Shown: positions 1 to 9,480, counted from the stretch's first letter. The stretch is DNA of 64,000 nucleotides from Nocardia inohanensis NBRC 100128 (GCF_001612945.1 NZ_BDBK01000002.1:992001-1056000), one strand, 5' to 3'. Program-made: numbers and translations. The notes: a model not told the origin generated them from the letters alone.

Positions 1-14
1 GCTAGGGTGGGCGT

Positions 15-716
15 ATGGGAGCAAACTCGTCTACCGCGCTGGGCGCGGCGTCGGAATCTGCCGACAGCCGCCTCGCGGCCGCACACCCCGGAGTCACCGA
101 CCTCTTCGCGGTCCTCGCCTACGGCGAGATCTCGGCCTTCTACCGGCTGACCGAAGAGGCGAAACTCTCGCCGAGCCTGCGCGGCCAGGTGGCCGTCGCC
201 AAGATGGCGGCCAATGAGATGGGCCATTTCGAGACCTTGGAAAGCGCCCTGGACGAGCGCGGCGTGGACGTCTTCGACGCCATGGCCCCCTTCGTGCGCG
301 CCCTGGACGCCTACCACGCCTCCACCGACCCCTCCACCTGGCTGGAGTCGATGGTCAAGTTCTATGTCGGCGACGGCATCGCCGCCGACTTCTACACCGA
401 GATCGCCGGCGCCCTCGCTCCCGAGGTCGCCGACGTGGTGCGCGATGTGCTGGCCGAGACCAGCCACTCCGAGTTCGTGATCGAGGAGGTGCGAGGCGCG
501 GTCGAGGCCAATCGCTCCGAGCGCGACCGCCTCACCCTGTGGGGGCGCCGCCTGCTCGGCGAGGCCATCACCCAGGCGCAGTACGTGATGGCGCAGCGCG
601 ACGAGCTGACCGAACTGGTGCTCTTCGCCACCGGCGACCTGAACGGCATCGCCACCCTCTTCGAGCGCATGCAGGACTCCCACGCCGAACGCATGCGCGT
701 GCTGGGCCTCGGATAG
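15..716 (+). CDS. ferritin-like fold protein (Rv3210c-like)
   Basis: A 233-residue, mainly helical protein. A Glu in the first helix (LAYGEISAFYRL, near residue 38), the EMGHFE motif near residue 68 and SHSEFVIEEV near residue 155 look like the carboxylate/histidine ligands of a ferritin-like di-iron bundle, as in the tRNA-(ms2io6A)-hydroxylase-like family. No signal peptide or membrane segment, so probably cytoplasmic. The substrate is unknown. A TAGGGT -10-like box at 3-8 ends six bases before the ATG, so the mRNA may be leaderless; any -35 lies outside the window. The neighbours (DUF3107, TetR, DUF3152, MoeZ, TIGR02569-like) match the conserved mycobacterial block, which supports the family call. 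Confidence 0.75.
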   Translation: MGANSSTALGAASESADSRLAAAHPGVTDLFAVLAYGEISAFYRLTEEAKLSPSLRGQVAVAKMAANEMGHFETLESALDERGVDVFDAMAPFVRALDAYHASTDPSTWLESMVKFYVGDGIAADFYTEIAGALAPEVADVVRDVLAETSHSEFVIEEVRGAVEANRSERDRLTLWGRRLLGEAITQAQYVMAQRDELTELVLFATGDLNGIATLFERMQDSHAERMRVLGLG

Positions 717-719
717 GTA

Positions 720-861
720 CCAGCGGGACTACTGATCTCGTGAGTCGAGGGTAACTCGCCGGGTGCGTCCAGAATCGGGTTGCTCCCGATCCGCCGGTCC
801 GCATGCTTACAGCGAACGGCTCTCTGTCCGGCGTTGAAGACCCGGGGAGGCGGTATAGCCT
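720..861 (+). promoter_or_regulatory. promoter region of DUF3107 gene, copy A of a duplicated upstream module
   Basis: A -35-like TTGAAG at 834-839 and -10-like TAGCCT at 856-861 are separated by 16 bp and would start transcription near 868. The stretch about 722-778 is roughly 80% identical by eye to 4611-4672, upstream of the TIGR02569-like gene, including the shared word GGGTAACTC. The GGAGGCGG-like segment before the -10 is also shared. Confidence 0.5.
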
Positions 862-901
862 GATTCGAGACAGCACAGGACTCTAGGTTCGGAGGTTGGC
901 C

Positions 902-1129
902 GTGGAGGTCAAGATCGGTATTTCGGATAGCCCGCGTGAGCTGGTCATCAACAGCTCGCAGACCCCGGCCGAGGTCGAGGCGCTGGTTACCGGTGCGCTG
1001 GCGGGCGATACCGGCGTGGTCGCACTGACCGACGAGAAGGGCCGCAAGTACCTGATCCAGGCCGCCAAGGTGGCCTACGTCGAGATCGGCACCCCGACCT
1101 CGGGCCGCGTCGGTTTCGCCGCCGTCTGA
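902..1129 (+). CDS. DUF3107 family small protein (TB9.4-like)
   Basis: A 75-residue soluble protein beginning MEVKIGISDSPREL and ending GRVGFAAV, typical of the DUF3107 family, whose M. tuberculosis member Rv3208A (TB9.4) is a known T-cell antigen of unknown biochemical role. An upstream in-frame TTG at 896 is possible, but GGAGG at 891-895 touches it and is correctly spaced (6 nt) for the GTG at 902, so GTG 902 is chosen. The gene converges on the TetR gene, with a shared strong terminator between them. Family assignment is confident; function is not known. Confidence 0.85.
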   Translation: MEVKIGISDSPRELVINSSQTPAEVEALVTGALAGDTGVVALTDEKGRKYLIQAAKVAYVEIGTPTSGRVGFAAV

Positions 1130-1140
1130 TCGACGAACCA

Positions 1141-1181
1141 AAAGCAATGCCCCGCCGAGCAATTCGGCGGGGCATTGCTTT
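1141..1181. terminator. bidirectional rho-independent terminator
   Basis: A perfect 18-bp stem (arms 1141-1158 and 1164-1181) with a 5-nt loop. One side ends in TTTT and the other strand also runs into T residues. It lies between the convergent DUF3107 and TetR genes and can serve both. Confidence 0.9.
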
Positions 1182-1196
1182 TCGATCGGGGCGAAT

Positions 1197-2171
<975 letters not shown>

Positions 2172-3329
2172 GTGGGCGTGACCGACGATGGGGGCAGTAA
2201 CTCCGGCGGGCGCGACGCACGCCGCCCGGTGGGGGCGGTCGCGCCCCGGGGAGCCGGCTCGAAGCGACGGGGAAGACCCAGCGGGCCGATCTACGACCCG
2301 CTCGGTCTCTACACCGAGAACGCACCGTCGCAGACCGGCCCCGCGGGCTTGCCCGTCACCTCCGGCGACCGCTTGCCGGCGCCCTATGAACCACTGCGGG
2401 CGCGCTGGGACCCGACCGCACCCCCCGAGGACGCCCGGTCCCGGCAGCGGCCGGAGCGCGAGACCAAGAAGCAGAGCGCGCTGGGGCGGTTCGTCTCGAC
2501 CTACGGCTGGCGGGCTTACGCGCTGCCGGTGCTGCTGGTGGTGACCGTGCTGGTGGCGGTGGACGCGCTGCGCGGCGGGGCCGACAGTGTCGCGGGGGTA
2601 CCGGGTTTCGGCGTCCTGAGTCAGCACACCGACAAGACGGGCATCTACGGCGCACCGCCCAAGGGGGACGGTAAGTTCGCGGCCGATCTGCCGACCGGCA
2701 CGGTGCCCGGCGGGGGTCCGTTCACCGAGGCCGGCGCGGGGACATGGCATGTGGTGCGGGGGAGTTCGGCACAGGCCGGGACCGGTTCGGATCATGTCTT
2801 CCGCTACACCGTCGAGATCGAGGACGGGGTCGATACGGCGGGCATCGGCGGGGACGACGCGGTGGCCAAGATGATCGACGCGACGCTGTCGAATCCCAAG
2901 AGCTGGACCCATGATTCGCGCTTCGCCTTCCAGCGCATCGATGCCGGCGACCCGGATTTCCGGATCTCGCTGACCTCGCGCCAGACCACCCGCACGGCAT
3001 GCGGTTTCGAAATCCCCATCGACTCTTCGTGTTACAACGCGGACCTGGGTCGCGTGGTGGTCTCCGAGGCGCGCTGGGTGCGCGGCGCGCTGGCCTACGA
3101 GGGCGATATCGGGTCGTATCGGCAGTACCAGATCAATCACGAGGTCGGGCATGCCATCGGCTACCACGAGCATCAGCCGTGCGATACCGACGGCGGGCTG
3201 GCGCCGATCATGATGCAGCAGACCTTCGGGACCAGGAACGACGACATCGCGAAGCTGGATCCGAGCGGCGTGGTGCCGATGGACGGCAAGAAGTGCCGCT
3301 TCAACCCCTGGCCGTATCCGCGCGGTTAG
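2172..3329 (+). CDS. DUF3152 membrane-anchored metalloprotease-like protein
   Basis: About 385 residues. A charged, proline-rich cytoplasmic N-terminus precedes one membrane segment near residues 113-131 (ALPVLLVVTVLVAVDAL), followed by an extracytoplasmic domain. That domain has the zinc-protease-like motif NHEVGHAIGYHEH near residue 322 and conserved cysteines (TACGF, SSCY, QPCDTD, KKCRF). DUF3152 proteins (Rv3207c family) are predicted metallopeptidases without known substrates. Start is uncertain: GTG 2172, GTG 2178 and a far TTG at 2097 are in frame, and none has a strong ribosome-binding site. Downstream MoeZ is in the same direction, 93 nt away. Confidence 0.8.
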   Translation: MGVTDDGGSNSGGRDARRPVGAVAPRGAGSKRRGRPSGPIYDPLGLYTENAPSQTGPAGLPVTSGDRLPAPYEPLRARWDPTAPPEDARSRQRPERETKKQSALGRFVSTYGWRAYALPVLLVVTVLVAVDALRGGADSVAGVPGFGVLSQHTDKTGIYGAPPKGDGKFAADLPTGTVPGGGPFTEAGAGTWHVVRGSSAQAGTGSDHVFRYTVEIEDGVDTAGIGGDDAVAKMIDATLSNPKSWTHDSRFAFQRIDAGDPDFRISLTSRQTTRTACGFEIPIDSSCYNADLGRVVVSEARWVRGALAYEGDIGSYRQYQINHEVGHAIGYHEHQPCDTDGGLAPIMMQQTFGTRNDDIAKLDPSGVVPMDGKKCRFNPWPYPRG

Positions 3330-3422
3330 CACGACCTACGCTTTGGGGAAGAACGCTCCGAGTCGCGGTGTTGCACCTTTGGCCGCGAGTTATCGGCGAA
3401 TTCGATTGAGGAGTCCCCAGAC

Positions 3423-4607
3423 GTGTCATCGCATGCCCCCTTGCCGCCGCTGGTGGAACCGGCCGCGGAGCTGACCCGGGAAGAGGTCGCCCGCTACAGC
3501 CGTCACCTGATCATTCCGGATCTCGGGGTGACGGGTCAGAAACGACTCAAGAACGCGCGCGTGCTGGTGATCGGCGCGGGCGGGCTCGGTTCCCCCGCCT
3601 TGCTGTATCTGGCCGCCGCCGGTGTCGGCACCCTCGGCATCGTCGAGTTCGACGAGGTCGACGCCTCGAACCTGCAACGCCAGATCATTCACGGCGAATC
3701 CGATATCGGCCGTTCCAAGGCCGACAGCGCCCGCGATTCGATTCTGGAGATCAATTCCGGAATCAATGTGGAGCTGCACAAGATTCGCCTCGAACCCGAC
3801 AATGCGGTCGAACTCTTCGGTCGATACGACTTGATCGTCGACGGCACCGACAACTTCGCCACCCGCTATCTGGTCAACGATGCCGCCGTGCTCGCGGGCA
3901 AGCCGTACGTGTGGGGCTCCATCTACCGCTTCGAGGGCCAGGTCTCGGTCTTCTGGGAGGACGCCCCGGACGGCCGCGGCATCAACTACCGCGACCTGTA
4001 CCCGGAGGCCCCGCCGCCGGGCATGGTCCCGTCCTGCGCCGAGGGCGGTGTGCTGGGCGTGCTGTGCGCCTCCATCGGTTCGGTGATGGTGACCGAGGCG
4101 ATCAAGCTGATCACCGGCATCGGCGAGACGCTGCTGGGCCGTCTGATGGTCTACGACGCACTGGACATGAACTACCGCACCATCAAGCTGCGCCGCGATC
4201 CCGAGCGGCAGCCGATCACCGAGCTCATCGATTACGAAGCCTTCTGCGGCGTGGTGTCCGAGGAGGGCCAGGCGGCCGCGATCGGTTCCACCCTGACCGC
4301 GCGCGAGCTGCACGAAATGCTGGAGGCCGGTAAGGATCTGGCGGTCATCGATGTGCGCGAGCCCGTGGAATGGGAGATCGTCAAGATCGAGGGCGCGACC
4401 CTGATCCCCAAGGACCGCATTCTCTCCGGTGAAGTGCTCTCGGAACTGCCGCAGAACAAGCCGATCGTGCTCTATTGCAAGACCGGTATCCGTTCCGCGG
4501 AGGCCCTCGCCGCGCTGAAGAACGCGGGCTTCTCCGACGCCACCCACCTGCAAGGCGGAATCGTGGCCTGGGCCAACCAGGTCGATACGAGCCTGCCGGT
4601 TTATTGA
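3423..4607 (+). CDS. moeZ: adenylyltransferase/sulfurtransferase MoeZ
   Basis: A 394-residue two-domain protein. The N-terminal E1-like ThiF/MoeB domain carries the nucleotide loop GAGGLGSPALLYLAAAG near residue 43 and the adenylation Asp region DGTDNF. The C-terminal rhodanese domain has the catalytic loop LYCKTGIRSAEAL with the persulfide Cys. In actinobacteria MoeZ adenylates and thiocarboxylates small sulfur carriers such as MoaD (molybdopterin) and CysO (cysteine synthesis). Like the mycobacterial enzyme it lacks the zinc CxxC pair of MoeB after the RRDPE segment. GTG start with GAGGAG about 8 nt upstream. Molybdopterin supply is relevant to narG in this window. Confidence 0.9.
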   Translation: MSSHAPLPPLVEPAAELTREEVARYSRHLIIPDLGVTGQKRLKNARVLVIGAGGLGSPALLYLAAAGVGTLGIVEFDEVDASNLQRQIIHGESDIGRSKADSARDSILEINSGINVELHKIRLEPDNAVELFGRYDLIVDGTDNFATRYLVNDAAVLAGKPYVWGSIYRFEGQVSVFWEDAPDGRGINYRDLYPEAPPPGMVPSCAEGGVLGVLCASIGSVMVTEAIKLITGIGETLLGRLMVYDALDMNYRTIKLRRDPERQPITELIDYEAFCGVVSEEGQAAAIGSTLTARELHEMLEAGKDLAVIDVREPVEWEIVKIEGATLIPKDRILSGEVLSELPQNKPIVLYCKTGIRSAEALAALKNAGFSDATHLQGGIVAWANQVDTSLPVY

Positions 4608-4610
4608 CCC

Positions 4611-4756
4611 GGCGGGACAACCGATTTCGTGAGAATCGGGGTAACTCACCGGGGATGTCCGAAATTCGGGCACGACACGCGGCGTGACGCGCCGTATAAC
4701 AGTTGACGGCGCGCGGTCTGGCCTTAAGTCCCGGAGAGGCGGGAGAGCGGTAGGTT
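4611..4756 (+). promoter_or_regulatory. upstream region of the TIGR02569-like gene, copy B of the duplicated module
   Basis: The segment 4611-4672 matches 722-778. A TAGGTT -10-like box at 4751-4756 ends six bases before GTG 4763, so the transcript is probably leaderless. TTGACG at 4703-4708 is a second possible -35 but is too far from TAGGTT, so the true promoter could also lie further upstream. Confidence 0.45.
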
Positions 4757-4762
4757 ACGGCC

Positions 4763-5620
4763 GTGACCCTTACTACTGTGGAACCTCCGGAGCACGTGCG
4801 TGCGACCTTCGGGTTGCGCGAAGTCGCGCCGGTTCCATTGGGGAACTGGGACGGCGGCTGGAAGTGCGGGGATGTCGTATTGAGCCCCGTGACCGATCAC
4901 GCGCGCGCCGCGTGGTCGGCCAAGGTGCGCGAGACCTTGAAGGTGGACGGCATCCGGCTGGCGCGGCCGGTGCGCGCCACCGACGGCCGGTACGTCGTAT
5001 CCGGTTGGCGTGCGGACACTTACCTCGAAGGCGTGCCGGAGCCCCGGCACGACGAGGTGGTTTCGGTATCGCTGCGACTGCATCAGATGACGGCCGCGCT
5101 GGAGCGCCCGCGTTTCCTGATGCAGCAGCCGGTCGCTCCGTGGGTGGATGTGGATGTGTTCGTCGCCGCGGATCGCGCCGCCTGGGAGGCCGTGCCGCTG
5201 CGCAGCCTGAAGGTCGGCGGCATGCTGCCCTCCACTTCACCCGACGGCGATCGCAGCCTGACCCTGATCACCCAGCTGTCCACCCTGCGTAAACCGGTGA
5301 CCTCGCCCGCGCAGCTGGTGCACGGCGATCTGTTCGGAACAGTGCTCTTCTCCGGCAATTTCGCGCCTGGCCTGACCGATATCACCCCCTACTGGCGTCC
5401 GGTTCCGTGGGCGGCGGCGGTGATCGTGGTCGATGCGCTCTCCTGGGGCGGTGCCGACGACGGTCTGCTCGAGCGCTGGGTCTCACTGCCCGAATGGCCG
5501 CAGATGCTGGTGCGCGCGGTCATGTTCCGGCTCGCGGTGCATGCCCTGCATCCGCGCTCCACCCCCGAAGCCTTCCCCGGATTGGCGCGCACCGCGGACA
5601 TGATCCGCCTGATGCTCTGA
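4763..5620 (+). CDS. TIGR02569 family protein (Rv3205c-like)
   Basis: A 285-residue soluble protein whose position after moeZ matches Rv3205c. Segments such as LGNWDGGWKCGDVVLSPV, HDEVVSVSLRLHQMT, LVHGDLFGTVLF and WWGG-like DALSWGGADD suggest a distant aminoglycoside-phosphotransferase/kinase-like fold: HGDL resembles the catalytic-loop H-G-D motif. That fold reading is my inference, and the family has no established activity. GTG start with a -10-like box just upstream, so probably leaderless. The gene ends 46 nt before a strong terminator shared with the convergent narK. Confidence 0.7.
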   Translation: MTLTTVEPPEHVRATFGLREVAPVPLGNWDGGWKCGDVVLSPVTDHARAAWSAKVRETLKVDGIRLARPVRATDGRYVVSGWRADTYLEGVPEPRHDEVVSVSLRLHQMTAALERPRFLMQQPVAPWVDVDVFVAADRAAWEAVPLRSLKVGGMLPSTSPDGDRSLTLITQLSTLRKPVTSPAQLVHGDLFGTVLFSGNFAPGLTDITPYWRPVPWAAAVIVVDALSWGGADDGLLERWVSLPEWPQMLVRAVMFRLAVHALHPRSTPEAFPGLARTADMIRLML

Positions 5621-5665
5621 GCGAGAACAACTCTCGGTGATCAACCCCCTGCAACCCCGAAAAAA

Positions 5666-5700
5666 ACTGCCGCGCCGAGCATTTCGCTCGGCGCGACAGT
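5666..5700. terminator. bidirectional rho-independent terminator
   Basis: A 15-nt-arm hairpin (5666-5680 and 5686-5700, one internal mismatch/bulge, loop ATTTC) is flanked by six A residues on the left and GTTTT on the right. It lies between convergent genes. Confidence 0.88.
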
Positions 5701-5713
5701 CGTTTTCACCCGG

Positions 5714-7183
5714 TCACACGTTCGCGTGGGCGAGGGACGGCGCCCGCCCGATCGCGAAGGACGACCGCAGGTAGAACCACCAGGTAATGCCCGCCATGGC
5801 GAGATAGATTGCGGCATAAGCCCAGAACGCCGGGTTCATGCTGTGGTAGTGCACGTTCGACAGGCGCAGCGCCTGCTGTACCACCCAGCCGCCGGAGGCG
5901 CCGACCGCGCCGATGACGCCGATGGCCGCACCCGCCTGCCGCTTGGCCGAGGCCATGGCCTCGGTGACGTCCTGCCCGTGCTCGGAAGCGTAGCGCCGGG
6001 CCTCGGCACCGAAGATGGACGGGATCATGCGGTAGGTGGATCCGTTGCCGACGCCGGTGAAGACGAACAGCAGCAGGAAGGCCGCGAGGTAGAGCGGGAA
6101 GCTCTTGGCCGCCAGGCCGACCATGATCAGCAGGGTCGAGATCGACATGCCGCCGAAGACGTACACGGTGATCTTCGCGCCGGTCATCTTGTCCGCGATC
6201 CAGCCGCCGAACGGCCGGCTCATGGAGCCCACCAGCGCGCCGAGGAAGGCGAGGTTGCCGATGGTGCTCATCCAGCCGATCTTGGCCAGCTCCGGGAAGT
6301 TGGCCTTGAGCAGCGTCGGGAAGGCGAAGGAGAAGCCGATGAAGGAGCCGAAGGTGCCGATGTAGAGCACCGACATCACCCAGGTGTGGCGGTTGGTGAG
6401 CGCCAGCTTGTAGGACTTGCCGTCGGCCTTGGAGCCCTCGATCGAGTCCATGTACCGCAGCGCGCCGAACATGGCGACCAGGATGAACGGAATCCACACC
6501 AGCACCGAGAGGGTGATGCCGAAGCGATAGCCCGCGGCGTCCTTGGCCATGATGTGCGTGCCGAGGGTGATGATCAGCGGCACCAGCAGCTGGGTCTGGG
6601 CCACGCCGAGGTTACCGCCGGCGGCGTTGATGCCCAGGGCCGCACCCTTTTTCCCCTCGGGGAAGAAGAAGTTGATATTGGCCATCGACGAGGAGAAGTT
6701 ACCGCCGCCGACACCGGCGATGGCGGCCAGCAGCACGAACACCCACATGGGCGTGCCGGGCTGATTGATGAAGTAGATGATGCCCAGTGCGGGCACCAGC
6801 AGCATGGCGGCGCTGAACGCGCTGAACGCCCGGCCGCCGAATTTGGGAATGGCGAAGGTGTAGGGAATGCGCAGTGCCGCGCCGACCAGGGTGGGGGTGG
6901 AGGTGAGGATCAGGGCATTGCTGACGGCGGTCGGATTGCCTTTGCCGAGACCGGCGAGGAAGTCGAATCCGGCTGCGCCCATGGCGGTTACGATGCTGCC
7001 CCAGATAACCCAGATGCTGAATCCGAGATTCTCTGCGAATACCGAGAAGATCAGGTTTTTGCGGGCGGTTTGTTTACCCCCGTTTTCCCAGAATTCAGCG
7101 TTGTCCGGCTCCCAAGTCTTGAGCCAGCGGCCCCGTTTCTGGTAGGTGAAGCTGCTTATTTCCGGCGCGGCGGTGGTTGCCAT
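5714..7183 (-). CDS. narK: nitrate/nitrite transporter NarK (NNP family MFS)
   Basis: A 489-residue, 12-helix MFS protein. The nitrate signature GGGNFSSSMANINFFFP sits in the fifth helix region, and a second signature-like GVGNGSTYRMIPSIF occurs later, as in NNP nitrate/nitrite porters. The conserved substrate Arg of helix 2 appears in AALRIPYTFAIPKFGGR. The ATG at 7183 follows GAGAGGAA at suitable spacing; an upstream in-frame start at 7219 is less likely. A run of GlnR-like half-sites lies 107-188 bp upstream. Whether it imports nitrate, exports nitrite or exchanges both cannot be read from sequence. Confidence 0.9.
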   Translation of the reverse strand: MATTAAPEISSFTYQKRGRWLKTWEPDNAEFWENGGKQTARKNLIFSVFAENLGFSIWVIWGSIVTAMGAAGFDFLAGLGKGNPTAVSNALILTSTPTLVGAALRIPYTFAIPKFGGRAFSAFSAAMLLVPALGIIYFINQPGTPMWVFVLLAAIAGVGGGNFSSSMANINFFFPEGKKGAALGINAAGGNLGVAQTQLLVPLIITLGTHIMAKDAAGYRFGITLSVLVWIPFILVAMFGALRYMDSIEGSKADGKSYKLALTNRHTWVMSVLYIGTFGSFIGFSFAFPTLLKANFPELAKIGWMSTIGNLAFLGALVGSMSRPFGGWIADKMTGAKITVYVFGGMSISTLLIMVGLAAKSFPLYLAAFLLLFVFTGVGNGSTYRMIPSIFGAEARRYASEHGQDVTEAMASAKRQAGAAIGVIGAVGASGGWVVQQALRLSNVHYHSMNPAFWAYAAIYLAMAGITWWFYLRSSFAIGRAPSLAHANV

Positions 7184-7289
7184 GGGCGCGTTCCTCTCGA
7201 GATGACGACCGCCCCTCATCGTGAGCCCCGGGCTGAAATGTATTGCCCGGGAGTGTCCCTGCGGTCGCGATCTACCGTACGAAGGCGTC

Positions 7290-7371
7290 GTTACGCCGAC
7301 GTCGCTTTCGGTGACGACCGGGGTAATTCCGGCTCACCTCTCGGCGTTTCGCACGGTGACCTCTCGGTTAC
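7290..7371 (-). promoter_or_regulatory. array of GlnR-like half-sites upstream of narK
   Basis: Read on the minus strand, GTAAC (7371-7367), GTCAC (7360-7356), GAAAC (7350-7346), a weaker GTGAG (7337-7333), ATTAC (7327-7323), GTCAC (7315-7311) and GTAAC (7294-7290) recur at about 10-12 bp steps. This matches the GTnAC-n6-GAAAC pattern of actinobacterial GlnR boxes, but is more degenerate than the site at 9505. Confidence 0.5.
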
Positions 7372-7509
7372 CTGGAATTCTTATCGTGCGTCCGGGTATT
7401 CGGCAATTAGTGAACCAAGGAAACAATTTGCCGCCCGCGCCGCCCGCTCGGCGTCGCCGTCCACCACCGCTCGCACCAACTCGGCGTGCTCGGCGTGGTA
7501 CGCCTCGCC

Positions 7510-8052
7510 CTATTTCTCGCTGCGGGAACGGATCCCGGCCTCGATGACCGGCAGCAGCGAGTCGTAGAACTCGAGGTATACCGCATTGTGGCTGGCGACC
7601 ACGATGGCTCGATGCAACTGCACATCGGCGTCGATGGCGGCCTCGAAGTTGCTCTCCCAGCACCGCCGGCGTTCTTCCAGCAGCCGCTCCAGCTCGGCCA
7701 CGTCGGCGTCGTCGCGGCGTTGTGCGGCGAGTGAGGCGGCGGTGGTGTCGAGGGCGCGGCGCAGTTCGAGGATGTCGCGCTGCTCGGCATCGGCGAAGTA
7801 CTCGGTGAGCGCGCCGCCGAGGGTGGAGGTGGAGATGACGTAGGTCCCGGAGCCTTGTCTGCGCTCGACCATCCCCGCGTGGACGAGCGCCTGCACGGCC
7901 TCGCGGACGGTATTCCGACCGGTGCCGGTGAGCTCGGTGAGCTCCGGCTCGGTGGGGATACGGGAGCCGACGGGCCAACGGCCGGAACGGATTTCGGCAC
8001 GAAGCTGCTCTGTCACCTGGGCGATGAGGCTCGTGCGCCGGACTGGTTGCAC
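7510..8052 (-). CDS. GntR/FadR family regulator, C-terminus cut by in-frame amber codon
   Basis: The N-terminal winged helix (residues about 5-70, with PTEPELTELTGTGRNTVREAVQAL and RRQGSGTYV) and most of a FadR-type helical domain are present, 180 residues to the TAG at 7512-7510. The same frame then continues open to a TAA at 7383-7381 and encodes AYHAEHAELVRAVVDGD and AERAARAANCFL, which is the normal last helix pair of the FadR family. The gene therefore carries a premature stop. GTG 8052 is preceded at 7 nt by TACGCT (8065-8060), so it may be leaderless; GTG 8076 is an alternative. It is divergent from an MFS transporter that it probably controls. It may be a pseudogene, a shortened regulator or a sequencing error. 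Confidence 0.8.
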   Translation of the reverse strand: MQPVRRTSLIAQVTEQLRAEIRSGRWPVGSRIPTEPELTELTGTGRNTVREAVQALVHAGMVERRQGSGTYVISTSTLGGALTEYFADAEQRDILELRRALDTTAASLAAQRRDDADVAELERLLEERRRCWESNFEAAIDADVQLHRAIVVASHNAVYLEFYDSLLPVIEAGIRSRSEK

Positions 8053-8059
8053 GTTTGAC

Positions 8060-8111
8060 AGCGTACCGTGCCTCACATTCGTTGCATCACATCATCGGGT
8101 CATCCTATGAT
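8060..8111. promoter_or_regulatory. divergent promoters for the GntR gene and the MFS gene
   Basis: On the plus strand TTGCAT (8082-8087), an 18-bp spacer and TATGAT (8106-8111) form a strong promoter whose start would fall on GTG 8118. On the minus strand TACGCT (8065-8060) lies 7 nt before GTG 8052. ATCAT (8091-8095) and ATGAT (8107-8111) form an inverted repeat over the plus-strand spacer and -10, a possible regulator site. Confidence 0.6.
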
Positions 8112-8117
8112 TTGTCG

Positions 8118-9410
8118 GTGACTGCGACCTTCGATGAGACCACCGCCACCGGGCGGAGCCTGCCCTTCGACCAACGCCATCCGGCCGAAGCGCATCGCAA
8201 GGTCCGCACCCGGCGCGGTCTCGTCGAAGGCCGCCTGCTGGTACTGGCCGCCATCCTGATGTCCGCGCTCACCCTGCGCATCGCCGTCACCGCGTTCACG
8301 CCCTTGGCATCCCGCATCGGCGACGACATCGGCTACGGCACCGCCGTCATCGGCGTCTTCGGCATGCTGCCGACGGCCATGTTCGCGGTCGCCGGCCTGC
8401 TCACCCCCATCATGACCCGGCGTTTCGGCCTGGAGAAGACCGCGCTCATCGCCATGGGCATGACCGCCGCGGGCTCGGCCGTGCGCGCCCTGGTCCCCGA
8501 GACCTGGGAACTGCTGGCCTTCTCCGCGCTCGCGCTGACCGGCATGGGCATCGGCAACGTGGTGATCCCGCCGCTGGTCAAGCGGTACTTCTCCGATCGC
8601 CTCGCGCTGCTGTCGGCCGTCTATATCGTCATGGTGCAGCTGGGCACGGTCGTCCCGGCGCTGATCACGGTGCCGGTCGCGGACGCGCACGGCTGGCGGG
8701 TCTCGCTCGGCATGTGGGCGCTGCTGGCGGTGCTGGCCGCGCTGCCGTGGATCGGCGTGCTGCGGGTCCGGCGCGAGGCCGCCCGTGCGGACAGCACCGA
8801 AATGCCCGCGGACACAGCCGAATCCATCGGCAAGGTGTGGAAGTCGCCGCTGGCCTGGGGCATGGCGTTGATGTTCGGCATGACCTCACTGACCACCTAC
8901 TCCATGTTCACCTGGATGCCCACCATCTTCAGCGATGCCGGGGCCGGCGCCTCCTTCGGCGGCAGTATGGTCGGCATCTTCGCGCTGGTCGGCCTGGTGG
9001 CCGCCCTGTCCGCGCCGATCGTGGTGGGCCGCATGGCCAATCCCTTCCCCGTCGTGATCGGTTGCGCCGTCTTCTTCTTCATCGGCTTCGCGGGCCTGCT
9101 GATCGCGCCGATGAGCGCGCCGCTGCTGTGGGTGATCGCATTGGGCCTGGGTCCCTCGACCTTCCCCATGGCCCTCACCTTGATCAACCTGCGCACCCGG
9201 ACCGCCGCCGGTTCTGCCGCGCTGTCCGGCTTCACGCAGGGCGTCGGCTACGCCGTGGCATGCATCGGTCCCGTGCTGTTCGGGGCGTTGCATTCGATGA
9301 CCGGTGGCTGGTTGCTGCCCTTCGCCTTCCTCACCCTGGCCGTCTTGGTTCTGGTCGGCGGCGCCTGGCTGGCGTGCAAGCCGCGCATGCTCGAGGACAC
9401 CTGGAACTGA
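8118..9410 (+). CDS. MFS transporter, CynX/NimT-like
   Basis: A 430-residue protein with 12 predicted membrane helices. It opens with a hydrophilic stretch (ETTATG...RTRRGLVEGR), and the first helix LLVLAAILMSALTLRIAVTAFTPL is typical of the cyanate/2-nitroimidazole (CynX/NimT) branch. The substrate cannot be told from sequence; known relatives handle cyanate, glucose analogues or nitroimidazoles. The GTG at 8118 has no ribosome-binding site and sits where the strong upstream promoter would initiate, so the mRNA is probably leaderless. The divergent GntR gene is the likely regulator. Being next to nitrate and nitrite genes makes a small nitrogenous anion plausible but unproven. Confidence 0.8.
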   Translation: MTATFDETTATGRSLPFDQRHPAEAHRKVRTRRGLVEGRLLVLAAILMSALTLRIAVTAFTPLASRIGDDIGYGTAVIGVFGMLPTAMFAVAGLLTPIMTRRFGLEKTALIAMGMTAAGSAVRALVPETWELLAFSALALTGMGIGNVVIPPLVKRYFSDRLALLSAVYIVMVQLGTVVPALITVPVADAHGWRVSLGMWALLAVLAALPWIGVLRVRREAARADSTEMPADTAESIGKVWKSPLAWGMALMFGMTSLTTYSMFTWMPTIFSDAGAGASFGGSMVGIFALVGLVAALSAPIVVGRMANPFPVVIGCAVFFFIGFAGLLIAPMSAPLLWVIALGLGPSTFPMALTLINLRTRTAAGSAALSGFTQGVGYAVACIGPVLFGALHSMTGGWLLPFAFLTLAVLVLVGGAWLACKPRMLEDTWN

Positions 9411-9430
9411 TTTCACGCTTCGAGTTGCCG

Positions 9431-9480
9431 ACCCGTGAGGTTTCGCCCATGCTTTGTGGCAGGGCTCTCACCTCACGGGT
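9431..9480 (+). terminator. hairpin terminator after the MFS gene
   Basis: ACCCGTGAGGT (9431-9441) pairs with ACCTCACGGGT (9470-9480) and is followed by CGTTTTCG. The loop is 28 nt, longer than usual, so efficiency is uncertain. Confidence 0.55.

Noticed and set aside
896..901. TTG 896 as start of the DUF3107 gene
   Set aside because: The GGAGG directly abuts it; the same GGAGG is correctly spaced for GTG 902.
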